A DNA stretch of 64,000 nucleotides, taken from the NCBI RefSeq assembly GCF_014650955.1, contig NZ_BMVY01000009.1, forward strand, positions 186,001 through 250,000, in the 5' to 3' direction. Positions 15,942-24,209 of the stretch are shown one piece after another (the stretch's first letter is position 1; each line of letters starts with the position of its first letter). Position numbers and translations under genes: made by a program. This DNA is from Streptomyces tauricus (GTDB taxonomy: Bacteria; Actinomycetota; Actinomycetes; Streptomycetales; Streptomycetaceae). The notes beneath the pieces are model-generated. The model made no database searches and was not told the DNA's origin. It worked only from the letters and a program-made list of their open reading frames with translations.

Positions 15942-17981
15942 ATGGACGTGAAGCGATACTTCCGTGGGCCGGTCATGTGGATCGTGCTGGCCGTCCTTGC
16001 CGTGGTCGTGTTGATGCAGGTCGTCGGCTCGTCCGGCGGCTACAAGACGGTGGACACTGGCCAGGTCGTCCAGGCGATCAATGACAACAAGGTCAAACAA
16101 GCCAAGATCACCACCGGCGACGAGCAGGTCGTAAAGGCCGAGCTCAAGGACGGCGAAAAGATCGAGGGCAGCTCGAAGATCCAGGCGAGCTACATCGGCG
16201 ACCAGGGTGTGAACCTGGCCACGATCCTCCAGGACAAGTACCAGAACAAGCAGATTCCGGACGGCTACACGGTCTCGCCGACCAAGCAGAACGCTTTCGT
16301 CGGCATCCTGCTGTCCCTGCTGCCCTTCGTCCTCATCGTCGTCGTCTTCCTGTTCCTGATGAATCAGATGCAGGGCGGCGGCTCCCGGGTCATGAACTTC
16401 GGGAAGTCCAAGGCGAAGCTCATCACCAAGGACACCCCCAAGACGACGTTCGCCGACGTGGCGGGCTCGGACGAGGCGGTCGAGGAACTCCACGAGATCA
16501 AGGAGTTCCTCCAGGAGCCGGCGAAGTTCCAGGCCGTCGGCGCCAAGATCCCCAAGGGCGTCCTCCTGTACGGGCCTCCCGGTACGGGCAAGACGCTGCT
16601 CGCGCGTGCCGTCGCGGGCGAGGCGGGCGTTCCCTTCTACTCGATCTCCGGTTCCGACTTCGTCGAGATGTTCGTCGGTGTCGGTGCCTCCCGAGTGCGT
16701 GACCTGTTCGAGCAGGCCAAGGCGAACGCCCCGGCGATCGTCTTCGTGGACGAGATCGACGCGGTCGGCCGCCATCGCGGCGCCGGCCTCGGCGGCGGCC
16801 ACGACGAGCGCGAGCAGACGCTGAACCAGCTGCTCGTCGAGATGGACGGCTTCGACGTCAAGGGCGGCGTGATCCTCATCGCCGCGACGAACCGGCCCGA
16901 CATCCTCGACCCGGCCCTCCTGCGCCCCGGCCGCTTCGACCGCCAGATCGCGGTCGACCGTCCGGACATGCTGGGTCGTCTGGAGATCCTCAAGGTTCAC
17001 CAGAAGGGCAAGCCGGTCGCGCCGGACGTCGACCTGTCGGCCGTCGCGCGTCGCACGCCGGGCTTCACGGGTGCGGACCTGTCGAACGTGCTGAACGAAG
17101 CGGCGCTGCTCACCGCGCGCAGCAATCTGAAGCTGATCGACAACCACATGCTCGACGAGGCGATCGACCGTGTGGTCGCGGGCCCGCAGAAGCGGACCCG
17201 GATCATGTCGGACAAGGAGAAGAAGATCACCGCGTACCACGAGGGCGGACACGCCCTGGTCGCGGCGGCCTCACCGAACTCCGACCCGGTTCACAAGATC
17301 ACGATCCTCTCCCGAGGCCGTGCTCTGGGCTACACGATGGTCCTGCCGGACGAGGACAAGTACTCCACGACCCGCAACGAGATGCTCGACCAGCTGGCTT
17401 ACATGCTGGGCGGGCGCGCGGCCGAGGAGCTCGTCTTCCACGACCCGACCACGGGCGCGGCGAACGACATCGAGAAGGCCACGGCGACGGCTCGCGCGAT
17501 GGTCACGCAGTACGGCATGACCGAGCGCCTCGGCGCCATCAAGTTCGGCGGCGACAACACCGAGCCCTTCCTGGGCCGGGAGATGTCGCACCCGCGCGAC
17601 TACTCGGAAGAGGTCGCCGCGCTCGTCGACGAAGAGGTCAAGAAGCTCATCGAGAACGCGCACAACGAGGCCTGGGAGATCCTGGTCGAGAACCGCGACG
17701 TGCTCGACGCGCTGGTGCTGCAGCTGCTGGAGAAGGAGACGCTGAGCAAGGAGCAGATCGCCGAGATCTTCACTCCCCTCGTCAAGCGTCCGGCCCGCCC
17801 CGCGTGGACCGGCTCCTCCCGCCGCACCCCGTCCACCCGCCCGCCGGTGCTCTCCCCCAGGGAGCTGTCACTGACGACCGGGACGAACGGTTCGAGCCCC
17901 GCGATCACCTCGAAGGCCAACGCATCCGCCGAGGCCCACCCGGTGACCGAGACGGCTCCCGAGGACCGCACCGAGAGCTGA
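15942..17981 (+). CDS. ftsH: ATP-dependent zinc metalloprotease FtsH
   Basis: 679 residues. This membrane-bound AAA+ protease degrades unfolded membrane proteins and regulatory substrates. TM1 is about 10-27 (GPVMWIVLAVLAVVVLMQVV), followed by an extracytoplasmic segment, TM2 near 125, Walker A GPPGTGKT (211-218), Walker B IVFVDEID, SRH region RPGRFDRQI, zinc site HEGGH (433-437), and a disordered C-tail. ATG 15942 (MDVKRYFRG) is chosen from family N-termini although AGGAGG (15911-15916) is 25 nt upstream; the frame stays open to 15846, so a longer form starting at 15846 or 15906 cannot be excluded. Confidence 0.96.
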   Translation: MDVKRYFRGPVMWIVLAVLAVVVLMQVVGSSGGYKTVDTGQVVQAINDNKVKQAKITTGDEQVVKAELKDGEKIEGSSKIQASYIGDQGVNLATILQDKYQNKQIPDGYTVSPTKQNAFVGILLSLLPFVLIVVVFLFLMNQMQGGGSRVMNFGKSKAKLITKDTPKTTFADVAGSDEAVEELHEIKEFLQEPAKFQAVGAKIPKGVLLYGPPGTGKTLLARAVAGEAGVPFYSISGSDFVEMFVGVGASRVRDLFEQAKANAPAIVFVDEIDAVGRHRGAGLGGGHDEREQTLNQLLVEMDGFDVKGGVILIAATNRPDILDPALLRPGRFDRQIAVDRPDMLGRLEILKVHQKGKPVAPDVDLSAVARRTPGFTGADLSNVLNEAALLTARSNLKLIDNHMLDEAIDRVVAGPQKRTRIMSDKEKKITAYHEGGHALVAAASPNSDPVHKITILSRGRALGYTMVLPDEDKYSTTRNEMLDQLAYMLGGRAAEELVFHDPTTGAANDIEKATATARAMVTQYGMTERLGAIKFGGDNTEPFLGREMSHPRDYSEEVAALVDEEVKKLIENAHNEAWEILVENRDVLDALVLQLLEKETLSKEQIAEIFTPLVKRPARPAWTGSSRRTPSTRPPVLSPRELSLTTGTNGSSPAITSKANASAEAHPVTETAPEDRTES

Positions 17982-18024
17982 CAGCACCCTGGCTCCCGGG
18001 GCCCTCACCAGGCCCGGAATGAAT

Positions 18025-18060
18025 GCCGCGCCCCTCAGGTTCTAGCCTGGGGGGCGCGGC
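18025..18060 (+). terminator. Hairpin terminator between ftsH and folE
   Basis: A 15-bp stem (GCCGCGCCCC...GGGGCGCGGC plus TCAGG/CCTGG with one wobble) has a 6-nt loop. It starts 44 bp after the ftsH stop and ends 67 bp before folE. Confidence 0.75.
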
Positions 18061-18127
18061 ATCTTGGTATGCCCGATGGCGGTACGCGCGGTTCGCGCAT
18101 GTGAGAGGCACAGGAACGAGGCACGAG

Positions 18128-18733
18128 ATGACCGACCCCGTGAGGCTGGACGGCGAGGGTGTGATCGGCGACTTCGACGAGAAGCGCGCCGAGAACGCCG
18201 TACGAGAACTGCTGATCGCGGTCGGCGAGGATCCGGACCGGGAAGGGCTGCGGGAGACGCCGGGGCGGGTCGCCCGGGCGTACCAGGAGATCTTCGCGGG
18301 GCTGCGGCAGCGGGCCGAGGACGTCCTGACGACGACGTTCGACCTCGGTCACGACGAGATGGTCCTCGTGAAGGACATCGAGGTGTTCTCCACGTGTGAG
18401 CACCATCTGGTGCCGTTCCGGGGGGTGGCGCACGTGGGCTACATCCCGAGTACGTCCGGGAAGATCACGGGCTTGTCGAAGCTGGCGCGGCTCGTGGACG
18501 TGTACGCCCGGCGGCCGCAGGTGCAGGAGCGGCTGACCACGCAGGTCGCCGACTCGCTGATGGCGATTCTTGAGCCGCGGGGGGTGATCGTGGTGGTGGA
18601 GTGTGAGCACATGTGCATGTCCATGCGGGGGATTCGTAAGCCGGGGGCCAAGACGATAACTTCTGCGGTGCGTGGGCAGTTGCGGGATGCGGCTACGCGT
18701 AATGAGGCGATGAGCCTCATCATGGCTCGGTAG
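18128..18733 (+). CDS. folE: GTP cyclohydrolase I
   Basis: 201 residues. It converts GTP to 7,8-dihydroneopterin triphosphate, the first step of tetrahydrofolate synthesis. Zinc ligands are recognisable as Cys90 and His93 (CEHHLVPF) and Cys163 (CEHMCMSMRG); REGLRETPGRVARAY and PSTSGKITGLSKLARLVD are family signatures. ATG 18128 follows AGGAACGAGG; the longer open frame upstream runs through the terminator and is not coding. It faces the folP-folB-folK operon, so the pathway's genes are split over two convergent units. Confidence 0.96.
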   Translation: MTDPVRLDGEGVIGDFDEKRAENAVRELLIAVGEDPDREGLRETPGRVARAYQEIFAGLRQRAEDVLTTTFDLGHDEMVLVKDIEVFSTCEHHLVPFRGVAHVGYIPSTSGKITGLSKLARLVDVYARRPQVQERLTTQVADSLMAILEPRGVIVVVECEHMCMSMRGIRKPGAKTITSAVRGQLRDAATRNEAMSLIMAR

Positions 18734-18742
18734 CGGGCTGCC

Positions 18743-18870
18743 GTTCCCCGCGCCCATGAAGGGCGGAAAGATTGCGCCGTTCCCCGCGCCCCTAAAGATC
18801 AAAGACCAAAAGACTGCGGCGTTCTCCGCGCCCCTGTAGGGCGGAAGGCTGTGGCGTTCTCCGCGGCCCC
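18743..18870. repeat. Four tandem copies of the GTTCCCCGCGCCCC repeat after folE
   Basis: Cores start at 18743, 18779, 18821 and 18856; the last two have GTTCT in place of GTTCC, and each is preceded by GC-rich GCGCC/GCGGC. AGGGCGGAAAG-like segments separate them. They fill the 147-bp gap between convergent folE and the DUF3180 gene. Confidence 0.8.
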
Positions 18871-18880
18871 GGAGAGGGGG

Positions 18881-19363
18881 CTAGGCCGGGGCCGTGTTGC
18901 CTGTTGTGTCGTCGTCTTCCGGGAGTTTGCAGACTCGTTCCAGGAAGAAGGCTGCCGCTATGACGGCGAGGCCCGCCAGGACCGAGAAGCCGGCGTAGAT
19001 GGCCTGGTCGCGGCGGGCGGGGATGTCGAGCGACTCCAGCAGGAACGCGCCCGTGCCGCCGTACATCCCGGCGACGAGGGCCGCGACCAGCGCGCTGGCC
19101 TGGCCGAAGACGACCGCGCGGGCGGCCATCAGCGGGTCGACCCCCTTGGCGCCGACCACCCGCTCGCGCTGGGCCTTCAGCCGGGCCCGCAGGGAGAGCG
19201 CCGTGGCCAGCAGGACCACGGCGATCAGCGCCAGGACGATGGGGGCGGCCAGGGGGACCCGGGGCAGCGTGCCCACCGAGTTCCACAGACGGGCACCCGC
19301 CCAGGACAGCACCCCGGCGACGAGGAACACCGCGGCCAGCGTCCTGATGCGCAGCTCTTTCAC
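18881..19363 (-). CDS. DUF3180 membrane protein
   Basis: 160 residues with four predicted TM helices (about 8-25, 38-57, 85-105, 122-142), matching the actinobacterial DUF3180 family, which regularly follows folK. The charged turn RARLKAQRERVVGAKGVDPLMAAR between TM2 and TM3 is typical. Function is unknown; position at the end of the folate operon (64 bp after folK) suggests co-transcription only. Confidence 0.85.
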   Translation of the reverse strand: MKELRIRTLAAVFLVAGVLSWAGARLWNSVGTLPRVPLAAPIVLALIAVVLLATALSLRARLKAQRERVVGAKGVDPLMAARAVVFGQASALVAALVAGMYGGTGAFLLESLDIPARRDQAIYAGFSVLAGLAVIAAAFFLERVCKLPEDDDTTGNTAPA

Positions 19364-19427
19364 TCAGTCCCTCTCACGATTGCGTGTCCCGGCCCATGGC
19401 GGTCCGTGTGCGTCTTGACCTTAACGA

Positions 19428-20036
19428 CTACTCGGGCAGCTGGAGTTCCAGGTCGGCCCGGGGCGCGACACCGTCACGGGTGACCGCGGCGAGCAGCTGT
19501 GCCACGGGGCCGCGGCCGGGCAGCTGGGCCTCGGGCTCCACGTCGTTCCAGGGGGCGAGGACGAAGGCGCGCTCGTGGGCGCGCGGGTGGGGGAGTGTCA
19601 GCGTCGGATCGTCGGAGACCAGGTCCGCGTACGCCACGATGTCGACGTCGATCGTGCGGGGGCCCCACCGCTCGTCCCGCACCCGGTGGAAGGCCTCCTC
19701 CACGGCGTGGGCCCGCTCCAGGAGCGAGGAGGGCGGGAGAGTCGTCTTCAGGACGACCACCGCGTTGAAGTACGACGGCTGGCTGTCCGCCGCCACGCCC
19801 CACGGCTCGGTCTCGTACACCGGGGAGACCGCCTTGACGCGGACGCCGGGGGTGTCCTCCAAGGCGTCGACGGCGCCCTGGAGGGTCTCCAGGCGGTTGC
19901 CGAGGTTCGAGCCCAGGGAGATCACGGCCCGCTCGGGGTTCTGCAGGGTCGTGTCGGCGGCGTCCACCCGTTCCACCACGGAGGCCGGCACCGGCTGGAC
20001 GGTCGGGTCGCTCTGGCCGTCGGCGAACGCTGTCAT
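19428..20036 (-). CDS. folK: 2-amino-4-hydroxy-6-hydroxymethyldihydropteridine pyrophosphokinase
   Basis: 202 residues. It transfers pyrophosphate from ATP to the pterin alcohol, the step before FolP. Signatures are ISLGSNLGNRLETLQGAVDAL, SPVYETEPWG, YFNAVVVLKT, and RWGPRTIDVDIVAY with the catalytic Asp pair, then LTLPHPRAHERAFVLAPW. About 35 extra residues precede the core. ATG 20036 overlaps the folB stop (ATGA, 20033-20036), so the two are translationally coupled. Confidence 0.95.
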   Translation of the reverse strand: MTAFADGQSDPTVQPVPASVVERVDAADTTLQNPERAVISLGSNLGNRLETLQGAVDALEDTPGVRVKAVSPVYETEPWGVAADSQPSYFNAVVVLKTTLPPSSLLERAHAVEEAFHRVRDERWGPRTIDVDIVAYADLVSDDPTLTLPHPRAHERAFVLAPWNDVEPEAQLPGRGPVAQLLAAVTRDGVAPRADLELQLPE

Positions 20037-20392
20037 GCACGGCTCCGGATGATGGTGACGGTCACGTCGTCGAAGGGGACCGTGATCGGGGCGTCCGGCT
20101 TGTGGACGCACACCTCGACCTCCTGGACCCCGTCGTGCTTGAGGCAGGTCTCGGCGATCCGCTCGGCGAGGGTCTCGATGAGGTTCACCGCGTCGCCCTG
20201 GACGACGGCCACGACCTCCTCCGCCACGATGCCGTAGTGCACGGTCTTCGTGAGATCGTCGTCGGCCGCGGCGGGCCGGGTGTCCAGGCCCAGGACGAGG
20301 TCCACGATGAAGGTCTGGCCCTCTTCGCGTTCCTTCGGGAAGACGCCGTGGTGACCACGGGCCCTGAGGCCGCGCAGCGCGACACGATCCAC
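20033..20392 (-). CDS. folB: Dihydroneopterin aldolase
   Basis: 119 residues, the normal FolB size. It cleaves dihydroneopterin to 6-hydroxymethyl-dihydropterin plus glycolaldehyde. Seen: LRGLRARGHHGVFPKEREEGQTFIVD (active-site Glu region), TVHYGIVAEEV, and NLIETLAERIAE with the conserved Lys in VCVHKPDAPI. GTG 20392 has AGGAG 8 nt upstream; the open frame extends to 20530 without a better start. It overlaps folK by 4 nt. Confidence 0.95.
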   Translation of the reverse strand: MDRVALRGLRARGHHGVFPKEREEGQTFIVDLVLGLDTRPAAADDDLTKTVHYGIVAEEVVAVVQGDAVNLIETLAERIAETCLKHDGVQEVEVCVHKPDAPITVPFDDVTVTIIRSRA

Positions 20393-20582
20393 GCGAATCA
20401 CTCCTGCAATCGTCGTCGGTGAGGGCCGGCCCTGCCGTGTGCGGGCGGTGCGCCGACCTGGAACGAATCTACCCGCGGGTACTGACACGGCCGGTCGGCC
20501 GGGCCACGGGGCCGGCGTCGCGATCACCAACGTACTACGGCGGTGATCGGCCGCCGGGCCTGCCTCGGGGCCTCGGCGGGCC

Positions 20583-21086
20583 TCAGGGGGCCGGGTCGTC
20601 CGGTTCGTCGTCGTCGGTTTCGGCCAGGACGGGGGAGGCGTGGTGCGACCAGAGCTTCCAGCCGTCCGAGGTGCGGCGGAACACGTTCGTGGCGACGACG
20701 AGCTGGCCCACGAGCGGCCCCAGTTCGTCGCTGTCCTCGGGCGGGGGGCCGCCGCTGAGGATGTTCTCCGTGCAGGTCACCAGCGCGGTGTCACCGGTGA
20801 CGGAGACGTGCACGTCGGTCAGGAAGAACTGGATGTACTCGGTGTTCGCCATGATCAGCGCGTACGACCGCAGCACCTCGCCGCGGCCGTTGAGGACCGG
20901 CCAGCCGGGGTGGACGCAGGAGATCTCGCCCGCCTGCGCGGGGTCGTGGTACTCCTCGTCCTGGCCCAGGTCGGAGGGCGTCAGCCAGAGCGAGGACAGT
21001 TCCTCGAAGTCGCCCTGTTCCAGCGTCTCGTAGAAGGCCGTGTTGGCGAGTTCGACCTGTTCGACGTCCGTGTGCGGGGCGCTCAC
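20583..21086 (-). CDS. NTF2-like (SnoaL/DUF4440-type) protein in the folate operon
   Basis: 167 residues with the NTF2-like alpha+beta fold: the N-terminal helix VELANTAFYETLEQGDFEELSSLW is followed by the curved sheet (VHVSVTGDTALVTCTENIL, then GWKLWSHHASPVL). GTG 21086 overlaps the folP stop (GTGA), so it is coupled to folP; 190 bp then separate it from folB. The protein always sits between folP and folB in Streptomyces as I recall, but its function, binding partner or substrate is not known. Confidence 0.85.
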   Translation of the reverse strand: MSAPHTDVEQVELANTAFYETLEQGDFEELSSLWLTPSDLGQDEEYHDPAQAGEISCVHPGWPVLNGRGEVLRSYALIMANTEYIQFFLTDVHVSVTGDTALVTCTENILSGGPPPEDSDELGPLVGQLVVATNVFRRTSDGWKLWSHHASPVLAETDDDEPDDPAP

Positions 21087-21997
21087 CGGGCTCCCTCGCC
21101 GGTCGCGGCTCCCTGGGCGGTCCGGTCCCCCTCCGCGGTGCGGGCGCCCTCCACGGCCCGGGCGACCCGGACGGCGTCGGCGGTGGCCCGTACCTCGTGG
21201 ACGCGGACGGCCCACGCGCCCTGGTGGGCGGCGAGCGCGGAGACCGCGGCGGTGGCCGCGTCCCGCTCCCGGGCGGGCGGCGGGGCACCTTCAGGGCCCG
21301 CCAGTACACGGCCGAGGAACCGCTTGCGGGACGCCGCCACCAGCAGGGGGTGGCCGATCTCCCGGAGGCGGTCGAGGTGGGCGAGGAGGACGAGGTCGTG
21401 CTCGGCCTCCTTGGAGAAGCCGAGACCCGGGTCGACGACGATGCGGTCCGGGGCGATACCGCCCGCCAGAACGGCCTCCACGCGTGCGTGGAGCTCGTCG
21501 ACCACTTCGGAGACGACGTCCTCGTACGACCCCCGTACGGTGCTGCCCTGGAGGAAGCCGCGCCAGTGCATGACCACGAAGGGGGCGCCCGCGGCGGCGA
21601 CGGCGGGGATCATCGCCGGATCGGCGAGGCCGCCGCTGACGTCGTTGACGAGGACGGCGCCCGCCGCGAGCGAGCGCTCGGCCACGGAGGCCCGCATGGT
21701 GTCCACGGAGACCGTGACGCCCTCGGAGGCGAGGCCGCGGACAACCGGTATGACGCGTTTCAGCTCCTCCGCCTCGTCGACGCGGGCGGCGCCGGGGCGG
21801 GTGGACTCGCCCCCCACGTCGACCAGGTCCGCACCCTCCGTGACCAGGTCGAGACCGTGCTTGACGGCGGCGGTCGTGTCGAAGAACCGGCCGCCGTCCG
21901 AGAAGGAGTCGGGGGTCACGTTCACGACGCCCATGACCGCACAGCGGTCCCACGCCGGGAGCCCTGACACTTGCCCTCGCCCACTCATCTTGCTCAT
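21083..21997 (-). CDS. folP: Dihydropteroate synthase
   Basis: 304 residues, TIM-barrel enzyme joining pterin pyrophosphate and p-aminobenzoate; the target of sulfonamides. Seen: VMGVVNVTPDSFSDGG, DVGGESTRPGAARVDEAEE, VSVDTMRASVAERSL, NDVSGGLADP, DPGLGFSKEAEHDL, ASRKRFLGRVL. The C-terminus has an extra Ala/Gly/Glu-rich tail of about 30 residues. Start ATG 21997 (MSKMSG) is uncertain by a few codons; a TAGGCT word 7 nt upstream suggests a leaderless or very short-leader transcript. It is the first gene of folP-NTF2-folB-folK-DUF3180. Confidence 0.94.
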   Translation of the reverse strand: MSKMSGRGQVSGLPAWDRCAVMGVVNVTPDSFSDGGRFFDTTAAVKHGLDLVTEGADLVDVGGESTRPGAARVDEAEELKRVIPVVRGLASEGVTVSVDTMRASVAERSLAAGAVLVNDVSGGLADPAMIPAVAAAGAPFVVMHWRGFLQGSTVRGSYEDVVSEVVDELHARVEAVLAGGIAPDRIVVDPGLGFSKEAEHDLVLLAHLDRLREIGHPLLVAASRKRFLGRVLAGPEGAPPPARERDAATAAVSALAAHQGAWAVRVHEVRATADAVRVARAVEGARTAEGDRTAQGAATGEGAR

Positions 21998-22138
21998 ACC
22001 GTCCAGCCTAGGCCCAAGGGGTGGATGGCCGGTCTGCGCTGTGTCCGGCCCGGACCGGCCGCCGCGCGGCACGGGGGTGGGCGTCGCGAGGCGGCCGGCG
22101 TTCCTGGTGGGGGTGGTGGGAAGGGGGCGTGATGGCGC

Positions 22139-24067
22139 TCAGGCCGGCCGTGCGCGTTCCACCGGCGCGTGGGCGCACGGGCGGGGCGCCTTCGGGCGGC
22201 GGCGCAGGACGCGCGGCAGGGCGAGGCTCACGAAGCCCTCGGCCTGCAGGGCGGCGAGGCCGATGCGAGGGAGGTCGCGGGAGGTGCGGTAGACGACGAA
22301 GCGGGGCTCCCACGAGGGGCGGAACTTCGCGTTGAACTTGTACAGCGACTCGATCTGGAACCAGCGGGAGAGGAACACCAGCAGACCGCGCCAGACCCGC
22401 AGGACCGGGCCGGCGCCGATCTTCTCGCCGCGGGCCAGGGCCGCGCGGAACATCGCGAAGTTCAGCGAGACGCGAGCGATGCCCAGTCGGGGGGCCGCCT
22501 GGAGGGCCGCCACGATGAGGAGTTCGTTCATGCCGGGGTCGGCCGAGCGGTCGCGGCGCATGAGGTCCAAGGAGACGCCGTCCCCACCCCAGGGGACGAA
22601 GTGGAGTACGGCCTTCAGGTCGCCGTACGGGCCGGGCTCGCCGTCCGCCTTGTGCGCCGTCGCGATGAGGCAGTCGCCGTCCGCCGGGTCGCCGATGCGG
22701 CCGAGCGCCATGGAGAACCCGCGTTCGGTGTCCGTGCCGCGCCAGTCCTCCGCAGCCCCGCGGATCCGGTCGAGTTCGCCCTCGCCCAGGTCACGGATGC
22801 GCCGTACCCGGGTCTCGTAGCCGGCCCGCTCGATGCGCTTGACCATCTGGCGCACGTTCCGCATCGCGCGCCCGGCCAGGGAGAAATCCGCGGCCTCCAC
22901 CACCGCCTCGTCGCCCAGTTCGAGGGCGTCGAGACCGGTCTCGCGGGTCCAGACCTCGCCGCCCGTCTCGGAACAGCCCATGACGGCGGGCGTCCAGGAG
23001 TGGGCGGTGGCCTCGTCCATGAAGCGTTCGATCGCGCCGGGCCAGGCCTCGACGTCGCCGATCGGGTCGCCGCTGGCGAGCATCACCCCGGAGACGACCC
23101 GGTAGGTCACGGCCGCCTTGCCGCTGGGGGAGAAGACGACCGCCTTGTCGCGGCGGAGCGCGAAGTGGCCGAGCGAGTCGCGCCCTCCGTGCTTGTCCAG
23201 GAGGGCGCGCAGACGCGCCTCGTCGTCCTCGGTGAGGCGCGCGGCCGGGTGTTCGGGACGGAAGGCCAGATAGATCGTGGTCACGGCGGTCAGTAGACCG
23301 AGCGCGCCCAGGGAGAAGGCCACCGTCCAGGACGTGGTGCCCTGGTAGTCGAGGGGCCCCTCCAGCCCGAACAGGCCGTACAGCACATGGGCGATACGGT
23401 CCGCGAGGCTCGGGTCGCCGATCAGGCGGCGGGGGTGGGCGCTGACGATGACCAGGCCGAGGACGAGCGAACCGGCGCCCATGAGGACGAAGTTGGCGAG
23501 CGCCCGCCAGCGGCTGCGCGGATCGGGCAGCGCGGTGAACTCGTCCCGGTGACGCAGCAGCGGGGCCAGCAGCGCGAGCGAGACGACCACGCCGACGAGC
23601 GAGTGCCGGTACGTGAACTGGGCGAGGGCGCCCGCCGGGAGCAGCCCCACCGCGGCCCGCCACGCCCGCCGTTTGCGCCGGCGCAGCCCGTGGGCCAGGA
23701 GCAGCAGCAGAACACCCGTACTGAGCGACAGGGCGGCGGCGAACGGGCCGAGCGCGCCCGGCAGTACCTCCGCGAGCGTGTGCATCCGGCTGTGGCGGAA
23801 GCGCGGGAAGACACCCGCGGCGATGTCCAGGACGCCCACGAGCGTGCAGGCCCGGGCGACCCAGGCGGGGACGGCCTCGGGGCGCGGACCGTGGAAGACG
23901 CGGCGCGTGCCGTGCGGTGCGCCGCCCGGACGGCCGAGTGCGCCCCGCGGCCGGTCCGTTCGTTCCGGAACCTCGCCCGACTTTTCCCCATCTATCCTGA
24001 CAGACATCGCATCCCGTGGTTCTGCGAGAGACCGTGAATCCGGTGCCAATCCGGCATCCGGCGACAT
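22139..24067 (-). CDS. Lysyl-phosphatidylglycerol synthase-like membrane protein (DUF2156)
   Basis: 642 residues from ATG 24067. The N-terminal half (about 60-320) has six or seven TM helices. The C-terminal half is a DUF2156 aminoacyl-PG synthase domain (two GNAT-like folds) with MLASGDPIGDVEAWPGAIERF, GRAMRNVRQMVKRIERAGYE, and NELLIVAALQAAPRLGIARVSLNFAMF near the end. Relatives (MprF, LysX C-domain) modify phosphatidylglycerol with amino acids and lower sensitivity to cationic peptides. ATG 24067 (GAGGG 4 nt upstream) is preferred; ATG 24007 is the alternative. It is divergent from a membrane-anchored esterase across about 140 bp. Confidence 0.88.
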   Translation of the reverse strand: MSPDAGLAPDSRSLAEPRDAMSVRIDGEKSGEVPERTDRPRGALGRPGGAPHGTRRVFHGPRPEAVPAWVARACTLVGVLDIAAGVFPRFRHSRMHTLAEVLPGALGPFAAALSLSTGVLLLLLAHGLRRRKRRAWRAAVGLLPAGALAQFTYRHSLVGVVVSLALLAPLLRHRDEFTALPDPRSRWRALANFVLMGAGSLVLGLVIVSAHPRRLIGDPSLADRIAHVLYGLFGLEGPLDYQGTTSWTVAFSLGALGLLTAVTTIYLAFRPEHPAARLTEDDEARLRALLDKHGGRDSLGHFALRRDKAVVFSPSGKAAVTYRVVSGVMLASGDPIGDVEAWPGAIERFMDEATAHSWTPAVMGCSETGGEVWTRETGLDALELGDEAVVEAADFSLAGRAMRNVRQMVKRIERAGYETRVRRIRDLGEGELDRIRGAAEDWRGTDTERGFSMALGRIGDPADGDCLIATAHKADGEPGPYGDLKAVLHFVPWGGDGVSLDLMRRDRSADPGMNELLIVAALQAAPRLGIARVSLNFAMFRAALARGEKIGAGPVLRVWRGLLVFLSRWFQIESLYKFNAKFRPSWEPRFVVYRTSRDLPRIGLAALQAEGFVSLALPRVLRRRPKAPRPCAHAPVERARPA

Positions 24068-24209
24068 TGCGCCCTCTAGGACGGTGTCTTTTGGAGCCAG
24101 GTTCACTCCCTTGCGGAAAACCGCTCCAAAGGGAAAGGAAAGACCGGGGCAAGGCGCCGTGAAGGCAGCGGTGCGGCCACCCGTCGGAAAGCGCAGGCAG
24201 GAACAGCTC

